Assembly: GCF_014653215.1 (NCBI RefSeq)
Contig: NZ_BNAI01000003.1
Location: 186,001 to 250,000, forward strand
Source of the DNA: Pseudolysinimonas yzui
GTDB taxonomy: Bacteria; Actinomycetota; Actinomycetes; Actinomycetales; Microbacteriaceae
Direction of reading: 5' to 3'
DNA: 64,000 nt
The position numbers and the translations under genes are program-made. Below the pieces are notes generated by a model that was not told the DNA's origin, did no database searches, and saw only the letters and a list, made by a program, of their open reading frames with translations. This document shows positions 16,884 to 26,825 of the stretch, piece after piece (positions within the stretch are counted from its first letter, which is position 1; every line of letters begins with the position of its first letter).

Positions 16884-18299
16884 ATGGATGCGACGCTCAC
16901 CCTGATCATCGGCCTCGCCGTCGGGCTCTTCCTCGGCACGGTCGTCGGCGTGCTCGTCGGGCGCGCCCGCCGCACGCAGGCCGTCGCGGGCGCCGACCCG
17001 GCCCTTCTCGCCGCACAGCACGAGTCGCGACTGGCCGCCGTGCGCGCCGAACTCGGCACCGAGCTCGCCGCCGCACAGGCGACCCTCGCCGGGCTGCGCG
17101 AACAGCTCGGCAGCGCCCAGGAGCAGTACCGCGACCTCATGGAGCGCACCCGCCTCGAGGCGCAGCAGCGGGCCGAAGCCGAACGCGCCGAGAGCAAGGT
17201 GCTGCAGGCGCTCGCCCCGGTCAAGGAGTCGCTCTCGTCGATGCAGCAGAAGGTCACCGACCTCGAGCAGCAGCGCAGCGTGCAGCACGTCGAACTCTCG
17301 CAGCAGCTCAAGAGCGCGGTCGAGTCCGAGGAGCGCCTGCGCACGACGGCCGAGTCCCTCGCCTCCGCTCTCAAGAACAACGCCACGCGCGGCGTGTGGG
17401 GTGAGACCCAGCTGCGTGCGGTCGTGGAGTCCGCGGGCATGATGGAGCACGTCAACTTCGACGTGCAGTCGAGCATCAAGATCGAGGGCCGCTCGGCACG
17501 GCCCGACATGGTCGTCACCCTTCCGGGCGGCAAGAGCATCGCGGTCGACGCGAAGGTGCCGTTCAACGCCTACCTCGATGCCGCGGCGATCCTGCCCACC
17601 GCGAACGACGCCGAACTCGCGCGTCGCGACACGCTCATGAAGCAGCACGTCAAGGCGGTGCGCGACCACATCGTGGCCCTCGGCGCCCGATCGTACTGGG
17701 ACGGCCTCGACTCGAGCCCCGAGATGGTGATCGCGTTCATCCCGAGCGAGTCGCTGCTCTCCGCCGCCCTCGAAGCCGACCCGTCGGTCATGGAGTTCGC
17801 GTTCAGCAAGCACGTAGCCCTCGCCTCGCCGGTGACCCTGTTCTCGGTGCTCAAGGCCGTCGCGGTGAGCTGGCGGCACGAGGTCGTCACCCAGGAGGCG
17901 AAGAACCTGTTCGACGTGAGCCGCGAGCTGTACGGCCGGCTCACGACCCTGGCCGGTCACGTCGACAAGCTCGGGCGCACGATCGAGCGCAGCGTGAAGG
18001 ACTACAACACCTTCGTCGGCTCGTTCGAGCGTCAGGTGCTGCCGTCGGCGCGCCGCATCAGCCAGCTCGACAGCTCGAAGCTGCTGCCGCCGCTCACCGA
18101 GATCGACGAACTGCCACGCGAGCTGACGGCATCCGACCTGACGGCGGTTCTCGAGAACCCGCTGCTCGAGCCGACCGTGCTCGACGACCGGGTCGTCGAC
18201 GAGCTGGCCGCCCTCGACGAGACCGGCATCGCCCGGTCCGAGCTCGACCTCGGGCTGATCGAGCCCCCGACTCCGATCAAGAAGCCGAAGTCGGCATAG
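16884..18299 (+). CDS. rmuC: DNA recombination protein RmuC
   Basis: A 471-residue RmuC. An N-terminal membrane helix (TLIIGLAVGLFLGTVVGVLVG, residues 4-24) is followed by a long coiled coil rich in Glu, Gln and Ala (about 45-165), then the RmuC nuclease-like domain (GVWGETQLRAVVESAGM, VDAKVPFNAYLDAA, SYWDGLDSSPEMVIAFIPSE). RmuC limits inversions at short inverted repeats in E. coli; the biochemical activity is inferred from a restriction-nuclease-like fold. The ATG at 16884 puts the membrane helix at the very N-terminus. The 3' end overlaps the convergent ABC gene by 23 bases. Confidence 0.93.
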   Translation: MDATLTLIIGLAVGLFLGTVVGVLVGRARRTQAVAGADPALLAAQHESRLAAVRAELGTELAAAQATLAGLREQLGSAQEQYRDLMERTRLEAQQRAEAERAESKVLQALAPVKESLSSMQQKVTDLEQQRSVQHVELSQQLKSAVESEERLRTTAESLASALKNNATRGVWGETQLRAVVESAGMMEHVNFDVQSSIKIEGRSARPDMVVTLPGGKSIAVDAKVPFNAYLDAAAILPTANDAELARRDTLMKQHVKAVRDHIVALGARSYWDGLDSSPEMVIAFIPSESLLSAALEADPSVMEFAFSKHVALASPVTLFSVLKAVAVSWRHEVVTQEAKNLFDVSRELYGRLTTLAGHVDKLGRTIERSVKDYNTFVGSFERQVLPSARRISQLDSSKLLPPLTEIDELPRELTASDLTAVLENPLLEPTVLDDRVVDELAALDETGIARSELDLGLIEPPTPIKKPKSA

Positions 18300-20205
18300 C
18301 CGGCACGGGCTCCGGCGCCCCCTCGTCGGTCTCCACGGGTGCGGCGAACTGCGCCTCGTAGAGCCGGGAGTAGGCCCCGCCGGCGGCGACCAGCTCGTCG
18401 TGAGTGCCCGTCTCGACGATCGAGCCCGCCTCCATCACCAGGATCAGGTCGGCATCCCGAATCGTCGACAACCGGTGGGCGATCACAAACGACGTGCGCG
18501 AACGGCGCAGTTCGCGCATCGCGCGCTGCACGAGAACCTCGGTGCGGGTGTCGACCGACGAGGTCGCCTCGTCGAGGATGAGCAGCGCCGGATCGGCGAG
18601 GAATGCCCGCGCGATCGTGATCAGCTGCTTCTCCCCGGCCGAGACGTTGGCGCCTTCGTCGTCGAGCACGGTGTCGTATCCGTCGGGGAGGGCGTGAACG
18701 AACCGGTCGACGTAGGCTGCCTGCGCCGCCTGGATGATCTCCTCCTCGGTCGCATCCGGCCGCCCGTAGGCGATGTTGTCGCGGATGGTGCCCTGGAACA
18801 GCCAGGTGTCTTGCAGCACCATCCCGGTGCGAGAGCGCAGATCATCGCGGGTCATCGACCGGATGTCGACGCCGTCGAGCGTGATGCGTCCGCCGTCGAG
18901 TTCGTAGAACCGCATGATGAGGTTCACGAGGGTCGTCTTGCCCGCTCCCGTCGGCCCGACGATCGCGACGGTGCTGCCCGGCTCGGCCACGAGCGACAGG
19001 TCGTCGATGAGCGGCTTCTCGGGGTCGTAGCGGAACGAGGCGTGCTCGAAGGCCAGCCGTCCGGCGGTCGCGGGGGGCGAGGTCGACTCGACCGGGTCGG
19101 GCCGCTGCTCGTCGGCGTCGAGCAGTTCATACACCCGCTCGGCACTCGCGACACCCGACTGCAGCAGATTGATGAGCGACCCGATCTGGCTGAGCGGCTG
19201 GGTGAACTGCCGCGAGTACTGGATGAAGGCCTGCACGCCACCGATCGACATCGATCCCCCGGCGACCAGCAGGCCACCGACGACGGCGATGCCGACGTAG
19301 ACGAGGTTTCCGACGAACAGGGCCGCCGGCATGATGATGCCGCTGATGAACTGGGCGCCGAACGACGCCCGGTACAGCTCGTCGTTCTTCTCGGCGAAGC
19401 GCGCCTCCACCTCGCGGTGGCGGCCGAATACCTTCACCAGCGCGTGACCCGAGTAGCCCTCTTCGATCTGCGCGTTGAGGGCGCCGGTGTGGGTCCACTG
19501 CGCGACGAACAGCTTCTGCGAGCGCTTCGCGATGACGACCGTGATGCCGAAGGTGAGCGGAATGGCGACGAGCGAGATGAGGGCGAGTACCGGAGAGATG
19601 ACGAACATCATCACGACGACGCCGACGACGGTGAGGATCGACGTGAGCATCTGGCTCATCGTCTGCTGCAGGCTCTGCGACACGTTGTCGATGTCGTTGG
19701 TGACCCGGCTCAGCAACTCGCCGCGCGGCATCCGGTCGAAGTACGACAGCGGCAACCGATGGATCTTCGCTTCGACATCGGAGCGGAGCCGGTACACGGT
19801 GCGTTGCGTGACGCCGTTGAGCACGTAGCCCTGCAGGTACTGGAAGAGCGACGAGAACACGTAGAGCAGCAGCACGATGCCGAGCACGACCTGAAGTCTC
19901 GCGAAGTCGATCCCCTGACCGCCCTGGAACGACGACACGGCCCCGTCGTAGACGATGTCGGTCGCCATGCCCAGGACGTTGGGCCCGAGCACCGAGAGCA
20001 CGACGCTCACCACGCCGAGCAGGATGACGAAGACGACGGGCACCGCTTCGGGTCGCAGGCTGCCGATCAGGCGCTTCACCGTCGGCAGGAAGTGCGCGCT
20101 CTTCTCGACCGGCATGCCCATGCCGCCGAACGGGCCGCCGTGGCCGGGGCCGCGCCGCGGGATCGGCGGACGCGCGGGAGCCTCGGTGGATTCGGTGTCG
20201 GGCAT
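18277..20205 (-). CDS. ABC exporter half-transporter, catalytic-site subunit
   Basis: A 642-residue type IV ABC exporter: proline-rich N-terminus, six membrane helices, then a nucleotide-binding domain with Walker A GPTGAGKTT, signature VSAGEKQ in place of LSGGQ, Walker B LLILDEATSSVD with the catalytic Glu, and the H-loop His in FVIAHRLSTI. Its start overlaps the stop of the 577-residue half-transporter by one base. The complementary changes in the two subunits identify a heterodimer of the BmrC/BmrD or TM287/288 kind, which exports drugs or lipids. The upstream TetR gene is in the same unit. Confidence 0.9.
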   Translation of the reverse strand: MPDTESTEAPARPPIPRRGPGHGGPFGGMGMPVEKSAHFLPTVKRLIGSLRPEAVPVVFVILLGVVSVVLSVLGPNVLGMATDIVYDGAVSSFQGGQGIDFARLQVVLGIVLLLYVFSSLFQYLQGYVLNGVTQRTVYRLRSDVEAKIHRLPLSYFDRMPRGELLSRVTNDIDNVSQSLQQTMSQMLTSILTVVGVVVMMFVISPVLALISLVAIPLTFGITVVIAKRSQKLFVAQWTHTGALNAQIEEGYSGHALVKVFGRHREVEARFAEKNDELYRASFGAQFISGIIMPAALFVGNLVYVGIAVVGGLLVAGGSMSIGGVQAFIQYSRQFTQPLSQIGSLINLLQSGVASAERVYELLDADEQRPDPVESTSPPATAGRLAFEHASFRYDPEKPLIDDLSLVAEPGSTVAIVGPTGAGKTTLVNLIMRFYELDGGRITLDGVDIRSMTRDDLRSRTGMVLQDTWLFQGTIRDNIAYGRPDATEEEIIQAAQAAYVDRFVHALPDGYDTVLDDEGANVSAGEKQLITIARAFLADPALLILDEATSSVDTRTEVLVQRAMRELRRSRTSFVIAHRLSTIRDADLILVMEAGSIVETGTHDELVAAGGAYSRLYEAQFAAPVETDEGAPEPVPAMPTSAS

Positions 20206-21938
20206 CAGGCCGCCGCCTCTGCTGAGAGCTGGCTCGCGACGATCTCGGCGTACTCCGCCGACGTCTCGAGCAGTTCGGAATGGGTGCCGCGCCCGACGAT
20301 CTCGCCGTGGTCGAGCACGAGGATCTGGTCGGCGTCGGTGATGGTCGCGACGCGCTGCGCGACGATGATCTTCGTCGCGTCGGGCACGGCTCGGGTGAGG
20401 GCGGCGCGCAGTCGCGCATCCGTCGCGGTGTCGAGCGCCGAGAACGAGTCGTCGAAGACGTAGATCGGGGGCTTCTTCACGAGCGCCCGTGCGATCGCGA
20501 GCCGCTGCCGTTGCCCGCCGGAGACGTTCGTGCCGCCCTGCGAGATCGGCGACTCCAACCCGTCGGGCATGGCTTCGACGAAGTCACGTCCCTGAGCCAC
20601 CTCGAGGGCGGCCCACAGTTCGTCGTCGGTGGCGTCGGGCTTGCCGTACCGGAGGTTCGACGCGACGGTTCCCGAGAACAGGTAGGCCCGCTGCGGCACG
20701 AGCCCGATGCTGCCCCAGAGCAGGTCGGGATCGAGTTCGCGCACGTCGACCCCGTCGACCAGCACCGAGCCGCTCGACACGTCGAAGAGCCGAGGCAGCA
20801 GGTTGACCAGGGTGGTCTTCCCGGCGCCCGTGCTGCCGACGATCGCGGTGGTCGTGCCCGGGGTGGCGATGAACGACAGGTCGCGCAACACGGGGGCCTC
20901 GGCGCCCGGGTAGGAGAACGTGACGTCGCGCAGCTCGATCGTGCCGTGGCCGCGCAGTTCGGTGACGGGCGCGACCGGCAGCACCACGCTCGACGGGGTG
21001 TCGAGCACCGCGCCGATCCGGTCGGCCGACACCACGGCCCGCGGCAACAGGAAGGCGAGCATCGCCGCCATCATCACGGCCACCAGGATCTGCACGATGT
21101 AGCTGAGGAAGGCGATGAGCGACCCGACCTGGAGGCTGCCGTCTTCGATGCGGTAGGCGCCGAACCAGAGCACCGCGACGCTCGACACATTGAGGATGAG
21201 GATCACGATCGGGAACATCAGGGCGAACAGTCGGCCGGCCCGCAGGGCGGTGTCGGTGAGCTCATCGTTGGCGCGGCGGAAGCGGGCGGTCTCGACGGGT
21301 TCGCGCACGAACGCACGCACCACGCGGATGCCGGTCAGCTGTTCGCGGAGCACACGGTTGACGACGTCGATGCGCTGCTGCATCTTGCGGAACTGCGGCA
21401 TCATCCGCACGATGATGAGCCCCATCGCGACGAGCAGTACCGGAACCGCGGCGACCATGATCCACGACAGGCCCGGGTCTTCGCCGATCGCGAAGATGAC
21501 GCCACCGACCGCGAGGATCGGGGTCGACACGAGCATCGTGCAGCTGATGAGCACCAGCTGCTGCACCTGCTGCACGTCGTTGGTCGTGCGGGTGATGAGC
21601 GACGGGGCGCCGAAGTGCGAGACCTCTTGCTCGGAGAATCTGCCGACCTGCGCGAAGATCGCGCCGCGCAGGTCCCGGCCGAATGCCATCGCGAGCCGCG
21701 CACCGAAGTAGACGGCGACGACGGCACAGATGATCTGCGCCAAGGTCACCGCGAGCATGATGGCGCCGACCATGAGGATGTAGCCGATGTCGCCGGTCGC
21801 GACGCCGGAGTCGATGATGTCGGCGTTCAGGCTGGGCAACCAGAGCGACGCGATCGACTGGGCCGCCTGGAACACGACGACTCCCACCAGCAGCAGCCAA
21901 TAGGGCTTGACGAAGCGCACGAGCAGCTTCCCGAGCAT
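20205..21938 (-). CDS. ABC exporter half-transporter, degenerate-site subunit
   Basis: A 577-residue type IV ABC exporter with six membrane helices. The nucleotide-binding domain has Walker A GSTGAGKTT, a canonical signature NVSGGQRQRLAIARAL, and Walker B YVFDDSFSALD, where Asp replaces the catalytic Glu. The switch position has Gln (IVAQRVATI) instead of His. This is the usual degenerate half of a heterodimeric exporter, paired with the next gene. It overlaps the TetR stop by one base, so regulator and both subunits are one transcript. The cargo is unknown. Confidence 0.9.
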   Translation of the reverse strand: MLGKLLVRFVKPYWLLLVGVVVFQAAQSIASLWLPSLNADIIDSGVATGDIGYILMVGAIMLAVTLAQIICAVVAVYFGARLAMAFGRDLRGAIFAQVGRFSEQEVSHFGAPSLITRTTNDVQQVQQLVLISCTMLVSTPILAVGGVIFAIGEDPGLSWIMVAAVPVLLVAMGLIIVRMMPQFRKMQQRIDVVNRVLREQLTGIRVVRAFVREPVETARFRRANDELTDTALRAGRLFALMFPIVILILNVSSVAVLWFGAYRIEDGSLQVGSLIAFLSYIVQILVAVMMAAMLAFLLPRAVVSADRIGAVLDTPSSVVLPVAPVTELRGHGTIELRDVTFSYPGAEAPVLRDLSFIATPGTTTAIVGSTGAGKTTLVNLLPRLFDVSSGSVLVDGVDVRELDPDLLWGSIGLVPQRAYLFSGTVASNLRYGKPDATDDELWAALEVAQGRDFVEAMPDGLESPISQGGTNVSGGQRQRLAIARALVKKPPIYVFDDSFSALDTATDARLRAALTRAVPDATKIIVAQRVATITDADQILVLDHGEIVGRGTHSELLETSAEYAEIVASQLSAEAAA

Positions 21939-22552
21939 CAGTTCTCTCCTTCCCGGCGGATGATTCCGCGGGCGATCAGGGCGGCGAGCGTGGCGTTGCC
22001 GAGGTCGAAGGATGCCATCGGCAGCGCCGACGCGAAGGCGAGCAGCCGGATGTACTCGGCCACCGTCTCGATCGGCACGGCGAGTCGGTGGGCGTCGGGC
22101 GCGAGGAGGTCACCGAGCACTTCGGTGAGCCGCTGCTCCATCGTCGTCCGGTCGGCGACGGGCGGTCGCTCGCGAATGCCGAGCGCGACGACAGCGGCGA
22201 CGACGTCGCGGAAGTGCGCGTTGAGCCGGGCGACGACCTGCTCCAGTTTCGTGTCGAGCGGCTGGTCGATGTCGATCGCCTGGAGTGCCATCCACAGCGG
22301 ATGCGGATCGAAGATCTTCTCGATCGCGGCGGCGAGGAGCGCCTCCTTGTCGCCGAACGCCCGGAACAGCGTCCCCTCGGCGACCCCGGCCGCCTCGGCG
22401 ATCTGACGCGTCGACACGTCGCGCCCGTGCTGGCGGATGAGCGGTACGGCAGCGAGCAGGATCGCTTCGCGACGATCCTCTGGGGCCAACGGCTTGGCGC
22501 GTTCGCGCGAGAACGCCTTCACGTCCACAAACGCATCCCCGGCCCGCATCAC
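21938..22552 (-). CDS. TetR-family regulator of the ABC exporter
   Basis: A 204-residue TetR repressor. The DNA-binding helix-turn-helix is DVSTRQIAEAAGVAEGTLFRAFGDKEALLAAA (about residues 46-77); the C-terminal ligand domain is divergent as usual. A TAGCAT -10 element six bases before GTG 22552 suggests a leaderless message; ATG 22549 is the alternative start. A perfect 16-base palindrome (22568-22583) sits directly upstream of that -10, so the protein very probably represses its own operon. The two exporter genes follow with one-base overlaps. Confidence 0.9.
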   Translation of the reverse strand: MMRAGDAFVDVKAFSRERAKPLAPEDRREAILLAAVPLIRQHGRDVSTRQIAEAAGVAEGTLFRAFGDKEALLAAAIEKIFDPHPLWMALQAIDIDQPLDTKLEQVVARLNAHFRDVVAAVVALGIRERPPVADRTTMEQRLTEVLGDLLAPDAHRLAVPIETVAEYIRLLAFASALPMASFDLGNATLAALIARGIIRREGEN

Positions 22553-22558
22553 CCGACG

Positions 22559-22564
22559 ATGCTA
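22559..22564 (-). promoter_or_regulatory. -10 element, leaderless promoter of the TetR-ABC operon
   Basis: TAGCAT on the minus strand, six bases before GTG 22552. The TetR palindrome begins four bases upstream, in the -10/-35 spacer. Confidence 0.5.
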
Positions 22565-22567
22565 ACT

Positions 22568-22583
22568 GAGTGAGTACTCACTC
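22568..22583. promoter_or_regulatory. TetR operator palindrome
   Basis: GAGTGAGTACTCACTC is a perfect 16-base palindrome in the promoter spacer of the TetR-ABC operon. TGAGT-type half-sites are typical for TetR regulators of exporters, and the position would block RNA polymerase. Confidence 0.8.
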
Positions 22584-22612
22584 CGCAAGGGCCGGAGCCC
22601 CGGCCGGCGCGA

Positions 22613-22618
22613 TATGAT
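22613..22618 (+). promoter_or_regulatory. -10 element, leaderless promoter of the ArsR-SulP operon
   Basis: TATGAT, a consensus-quality -10, nine bases before ATG 22628. It lies inside the left arm region of the ArsR palindrome. Confidence 0.55.
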
Positions 22619-22629
22619 GATTTCATCAT
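22614..22629. promoter_or_regulatory. Probable ArsR operator (7-2-7 inverted repeat)
   Basis: ATGATGA-TT-TCATCAT overlaps the TATGAT -10 element and the first bases of the arsR-type start codon. A repressor bound here would cover both the promoter and the initiation site of the leaderless message. This is the expected layout for ArsR autorepression. Confidence 0.65.
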
Positions 22630-22987
22630 GTCACTGACCCACTCGGAACGGCCCCTCTACGAAGTGAAGGCCGGCCTGTTCAAAGGACTCGCGCATCCGC
22701 TGCGCATCCGCCTGCTCGAGCTGCTCGCCGACGGCACCGAGCGCAGCGTCGCCGAACTCCAACGCAGCACCGGGATGGAGCCGTCGCACCTCTCCCAGCA
22801 CCTCTCGGTGCTCCGGCGACACCGGCTGGTCTCCTCCGATCGCCGCGCGAGCCACGTGTACTACCGCATCACCGCCCCCGAGGTGGCCGAGTTCCTCGCC
22901 GTCGCCCGCCGGCTGCTCGCCGCCGTACTGGTGTCCGACGCCGAGCAGTTCGGTCGCATCTCCGAACTCCCCGAACTGCGGCCCTGA
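22628..22987 (+). CDS. ArsR-family regulator of the SulP transporter
   Basis: A 119-residue winged-helix repressor: KAGLFKGLAHPLRIRLLELLADG (helices 1-2), SVAELQRSTGMEPSHLSQHLSVLRRHRLV (recognition helix region, about 37-65) and the wing SSDRRASHVYYRI. No cysteine pair or CXC metal site is present in the protein, so a metal sensor of the classical alpha-3 type is unlikely; the signal is unknown. Its stop overlaps the ATG of the SulP gene (TGATG), so the two are one unit. A 7-2-7 palindrome covers its promoter. Confidence 0.9.
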   Translation: MSLTHSERPLYEVKAGLFKGLAHPLRIRLLELLADGTERSVAELQRSTGMEPSHLSQHLSVLRRHRLVSSDRRASHVYYRITAPEVAEFLAVARRLLAAVLVSDAEQFGRISELPELRP

Positions 22988-24636
22988 TGATCCGGGTCGC
23001 ACGTCACCTGCGCCGGCTGCTGCCCGGCCCCGCTGACTACTCGGGCCTCGGCCGGTCGTGGCGCCGCGACCTCCTGGCCGGACTCACCGTCGGCATCGTC
23101 GCGCTGCCCCTCGCGCTCGGCTTCGGCATCTCATCGGGGGCCGGTGCCGAGGCAGGGCTGATCACCGCGATCGTCGCGGGTGTCGTCGCAGCCGTCTTCG
23201 GCGGCTCCCACGTGCAGGTCTCGGGGCCGACCGGGGCGATGGTCGTCGTGCTGGCGCCGATCGTCGCCTCCCACGGACTCGGGGCGGTCGCTGTGGTGAG
23301 CCTCATGGCGGGTGTCATCGTTCTCGCCGCCGGGGCGCTCCGGCTCGGGCGGGCGGTGTCGTTCATCCCCTGGCCCGTGATCGAAGGCTTCACGCTCGGC
23401 ATCGCCGTGATCATCTTCCTGCAGCAGGTGCCCGCGCTCACCGGCCCGGCGCCCGCCGCATCCCACGGCAACGCCGTCCTCGGCGCGGTGACGGCGCTGC
23501 TCGCCGCCGACCCCGGCTACCTGCTCTGGGCTGCCGCGGCGGTCGTGATCGTGGCGGCCTGCATGTTGCTGCTGCCCCGGCTGCATCCGGCCGTGCCGGG
23601 GTCGCTCATCGGCATCGTCGTCGTCACCGTGCTCTCCCTCGTGCTCCCCACCCCGCTCGCCAGCATCGGCACGCTGCCGCACAGCCTCCCGGCACCCGCG
23701 CTGCCGCCTCTCGATCTCACGACGATGTCGAGCCTGGCGCTCCCGGCGCTCACCGTGGCGGCGCTGGCCGCGATCGAGTCGTTGCTGTCGGCACGGGTCG
23801 CCGCGTCACTCGCCGACACGGGTGCCTACGACCCCGACCGCGAGCTGGTCGGGCAGGGGCTCGCCTCGGTCGCCGCCGGACTCTTCGGCGGCATGCCGGC
23901 GACCGGCGCGATCGCCCGCACCGCCGTGAACGTGCGCTCGGGCGCCGCGACCCGGCTCGCCGCGATCACGCACTCCGTCGTGCTGCTGCTCGTCGTGCTC
24001 GTCGTCGCCGGGCCGGTGGGCACCATCCCGCTCGCCGCCCTCTCCGGGGTGCTCATGGTCACCGCGGTGCGCATGGTGCATGCCGCGACGGTGCGCTCGA
24101 TCCTGCGCTCCACCCGGGCGGATGCCGTCGCCTTCGTCATCACGGCGATCGTCACGGTGTCGGTCGACCTCATCGTCGCGGTCGTCATCGGCGTGGTCGT
24201 CGCCGGGGTGTTCGCGCTCCGCGGCCTGTCCCGCGCGACGGGTGTACACCGCGAGCCGATCGCCGGCGACCCCGAGCGGGGCGACGACCGCATCGCGATC
24301 ATCCGCTTCGACGGCCCGCTGTTCTTCGCCGCGGCCGACCGGGTGCTCGACACCGTGACCGGCCTCGGCGGGGTGTCGGTCGTCATCCTGCGGATGTCGC
24401 AACTGGAGCTGGTGGACGCCACCGGCGCCCACGTGCTGAGCGAGATCGTGCAGCGACTCGAGGCCCGCGGCGTCACCGTGCTCATCAAGGGGGTGCGGGA
24501 GGGCCACACCGAGCTGTTCCGCACCGTCGGGGTGCTCGACGCGCTCCGCGACCACCGCCACCTGTTCGACGACCTGCCGGCCGCGATCGCGCACGCCCGC
24601 AGTCACGTCGCCCGTGAGGCCGCCTCGGGCGGCTGA
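22987..24636 (+). CDS. SulP-family anion transporter with STAS domain
   Basis: A 549-residue SLC26/SulP transporter. About ten to fourteen membrane helices span residues 28-415, with GLTVGIVALPLALGFGISSGAG and VSGPTGAMVVVLAPIV as family hallmarks. The cytoplasmic STAS domain follows (about 435-540; RFDGPLFFAAADRVLDTV, VILRMSQLELVDATGAHVLSEI). SulP proteins move sulfate, bicarbonate or other anions; the substrate here is not set. It is co-translated with an ArsR-type repressor. Its stop lies ten bases from the end of convergent glpX. Confidence 0.92.
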   Translation: MIRVARHLRRLLPGPADYSGLGRSWRRDLLAGLTVGIVALPLALGFGISSGAGAEAGLITAIVAGVVAAVFGGSHVQVSGPTGAMVVVLAPIVASHGLGAVAVVSLMAGVIVLAAGALRLGRAVSFIPWPVIEGFTLGIAVIIFLQQVPALTGPAPAASHGNAVLGAVTALLAADPGYLLWAAAAVVIVAACMLLLPRLHPAVPGSLIGIVVVTVLSLVLPTPLASIGTLPHSLPAPALPPLDLTTMSSLALPALTVAALAAIESLLSARVAASLADTGAYDPDRELVGQGLASVAAGLFGGMPATGAIARTAVNVRSGAATRLAAITHSVVLLLVVLVVAGPVGTIPLAALSGVLMVTAVRMVHAATVRSILRSTRADAVAFVITAIVTVSVDLIVAVVIGVVVAGVFALRGLSRATGVHREPIAGDPERGDDRIAIIRFDGPLFFAAADRVLDTVTGLGGVSVVILRMSQLELVDATGAHVLSEIVQRLEARGVTVLIKGVREGHTELFRTVGVLDALRDHRHLFDDLPAAIAHARSHVAREAASGG

Positions 24637-24646
24637 CACCCGAGGA

Positions 24647-25645
24647 TCAGGCGTCTTCGCCGAGCCACTTCTGCACGAGGTGATCGGCGGTCACCCGGCG
24701 GATCGTGCCGGATCGCGCCCGCAGCACGATGCTCTCGGTGCGGATGATCGGCCCCTTGCGCTCCACGCCGCGCACCAGAGCCCCGTCGGTGACCCCGGTC
24801 GCGACGAAGAAGGTGTTGTCGCCCTTCACCAGGTCGTCGGCCTCGTAGACCTCGTCGAACCGCAGGCCGGCGGCCGCACCGCGCTCGCGTTCGGCATCCG
24901 ACTGCGGGTACAGCATCGTCTGGATGAACCCCCCGAGCGCCTTGATCGCGCACGCGGTCGCAACACCCTCGGGGCTGCCGCCGATGCCGACGCACATGTC
25001 GAGCCGGCTGTCGTAGCGGGCCGCGTTGATACCGCCCGCGACATCGCCGTCGAGCATCAGCCGGGTTCCCGCGCCGGCCGCCCGGATGTCGTCGATGAGC
25101 TTCTCGTGGCGCGGCCGGTCGAGCACACCGATCAGCAGCTCGTCGACCGCCTTGCCCTTCGCCTTCGCCAGGGCGCGGATGTTCTCGCCGATCGGTTTGC
25201 GGATGTCGATGACCCCGATGCCGCTCGCATCGGTGACGATCTTGTCCATGTAGAAGACGCTCGAGGCGTCGAGCATCGAGCCGCGATCGGCGGCGGCGAT
25301 CATCGAGATGGCGTTGCTGCGTCCGGCCGCGGTGAGCGAGGTGCCGTCGATCGGGTCGACCGCGATGTCGCACTCCGGCCCGCGACCGTTGCCGACGACC
25401 TCGCCGTTGAACAGCATCGGCGCCTGGTCCTTCTCGCCTTCGCCGATCACGATCGTGCCCGCGAAGTCGACGGTGCCCAGGAACTTGCGCATCGCATCCA
25501 CCGCCGCGCCGTCGGCGCCGTTCTTGTCACCGCGCCCGATGAACGGGAACGCACGGATCGCGGCGGCCTCGGTCGCCCGCACGAGCTCCATCGCGAGGTT
25601 GCGGTCGGGCTGGGTGAACAGGATGCCGGGGTCGTCGTCCGCCAT
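24647..25645 (-). CDS. glpX: Class II fructose-1,6-bisphosphatase
   Basis: A 332-residue GlpX, which removes the 1-phosphate of fructose 1,6-bisphosphate in gluconeogenesis. Metal-binding motifs VIGEGEKDQAPMLFNGE (near 74-90) and DIAVDPIDGTSLTAAGR (near 99-115) are intact, as is GSPEGVATACAIKALGG. ATG 25645 is chosen because GAGG lies six bases upstream; upstream in-frame starts lack a ribosome binding site. It is divergent from fba across 139 bases, so both enzymes of fructose-bisphosphate turnover sit side by side. In many actinobacteria glpX neighbours fumC; here they are 8.5 kb apart. Confidence 0.96.
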   Translation of the reverse strand: MADDDPGILFTQPDRNLAMELVRATEAAAIRAFPFIGRGDKNGADGAAVDAMRKFLGTVDFAGTIVIGEGEKDQAPMLFNGEVVGNGRGPECDIAVDPIDGTSLTAAGRSNAISMIAAADRGSMLDASSVFYMDKIVTDASGIGVIDIRKPIGENIRALAKAKGKAVDELLIGVLDRPRHEKLIDDIRAAGAGTRLMLDGDVAGGINAARYDSRLDMCVGIGGSPEGVATACAIKALGGFIQTMLYPQSDAERERGAAAGLRFDEVYEADDLVKGDNTFFVATGVTDGALVRGVERKGPIIRTESIVLRARSGTIRRVTADHLVQKWLGEDA

Positions 25646-25784
25646 GGAGGTCCTCATCGGTAGCAAAGCGTGGGAGTCGGCCCTAGTGGCGGAGAGGGCA
25701 CTGCGATCAGCCTACCCAGCCCCCGGTAAGCTCGGGTCCCGCGGGATGCCACCCCGATCCACCGTTTTCGCCGAAGGAGTCCCC

Positions 25785-26819
<1,035 letters not shown>

Positions 26820-26825
26820 CGGCGA

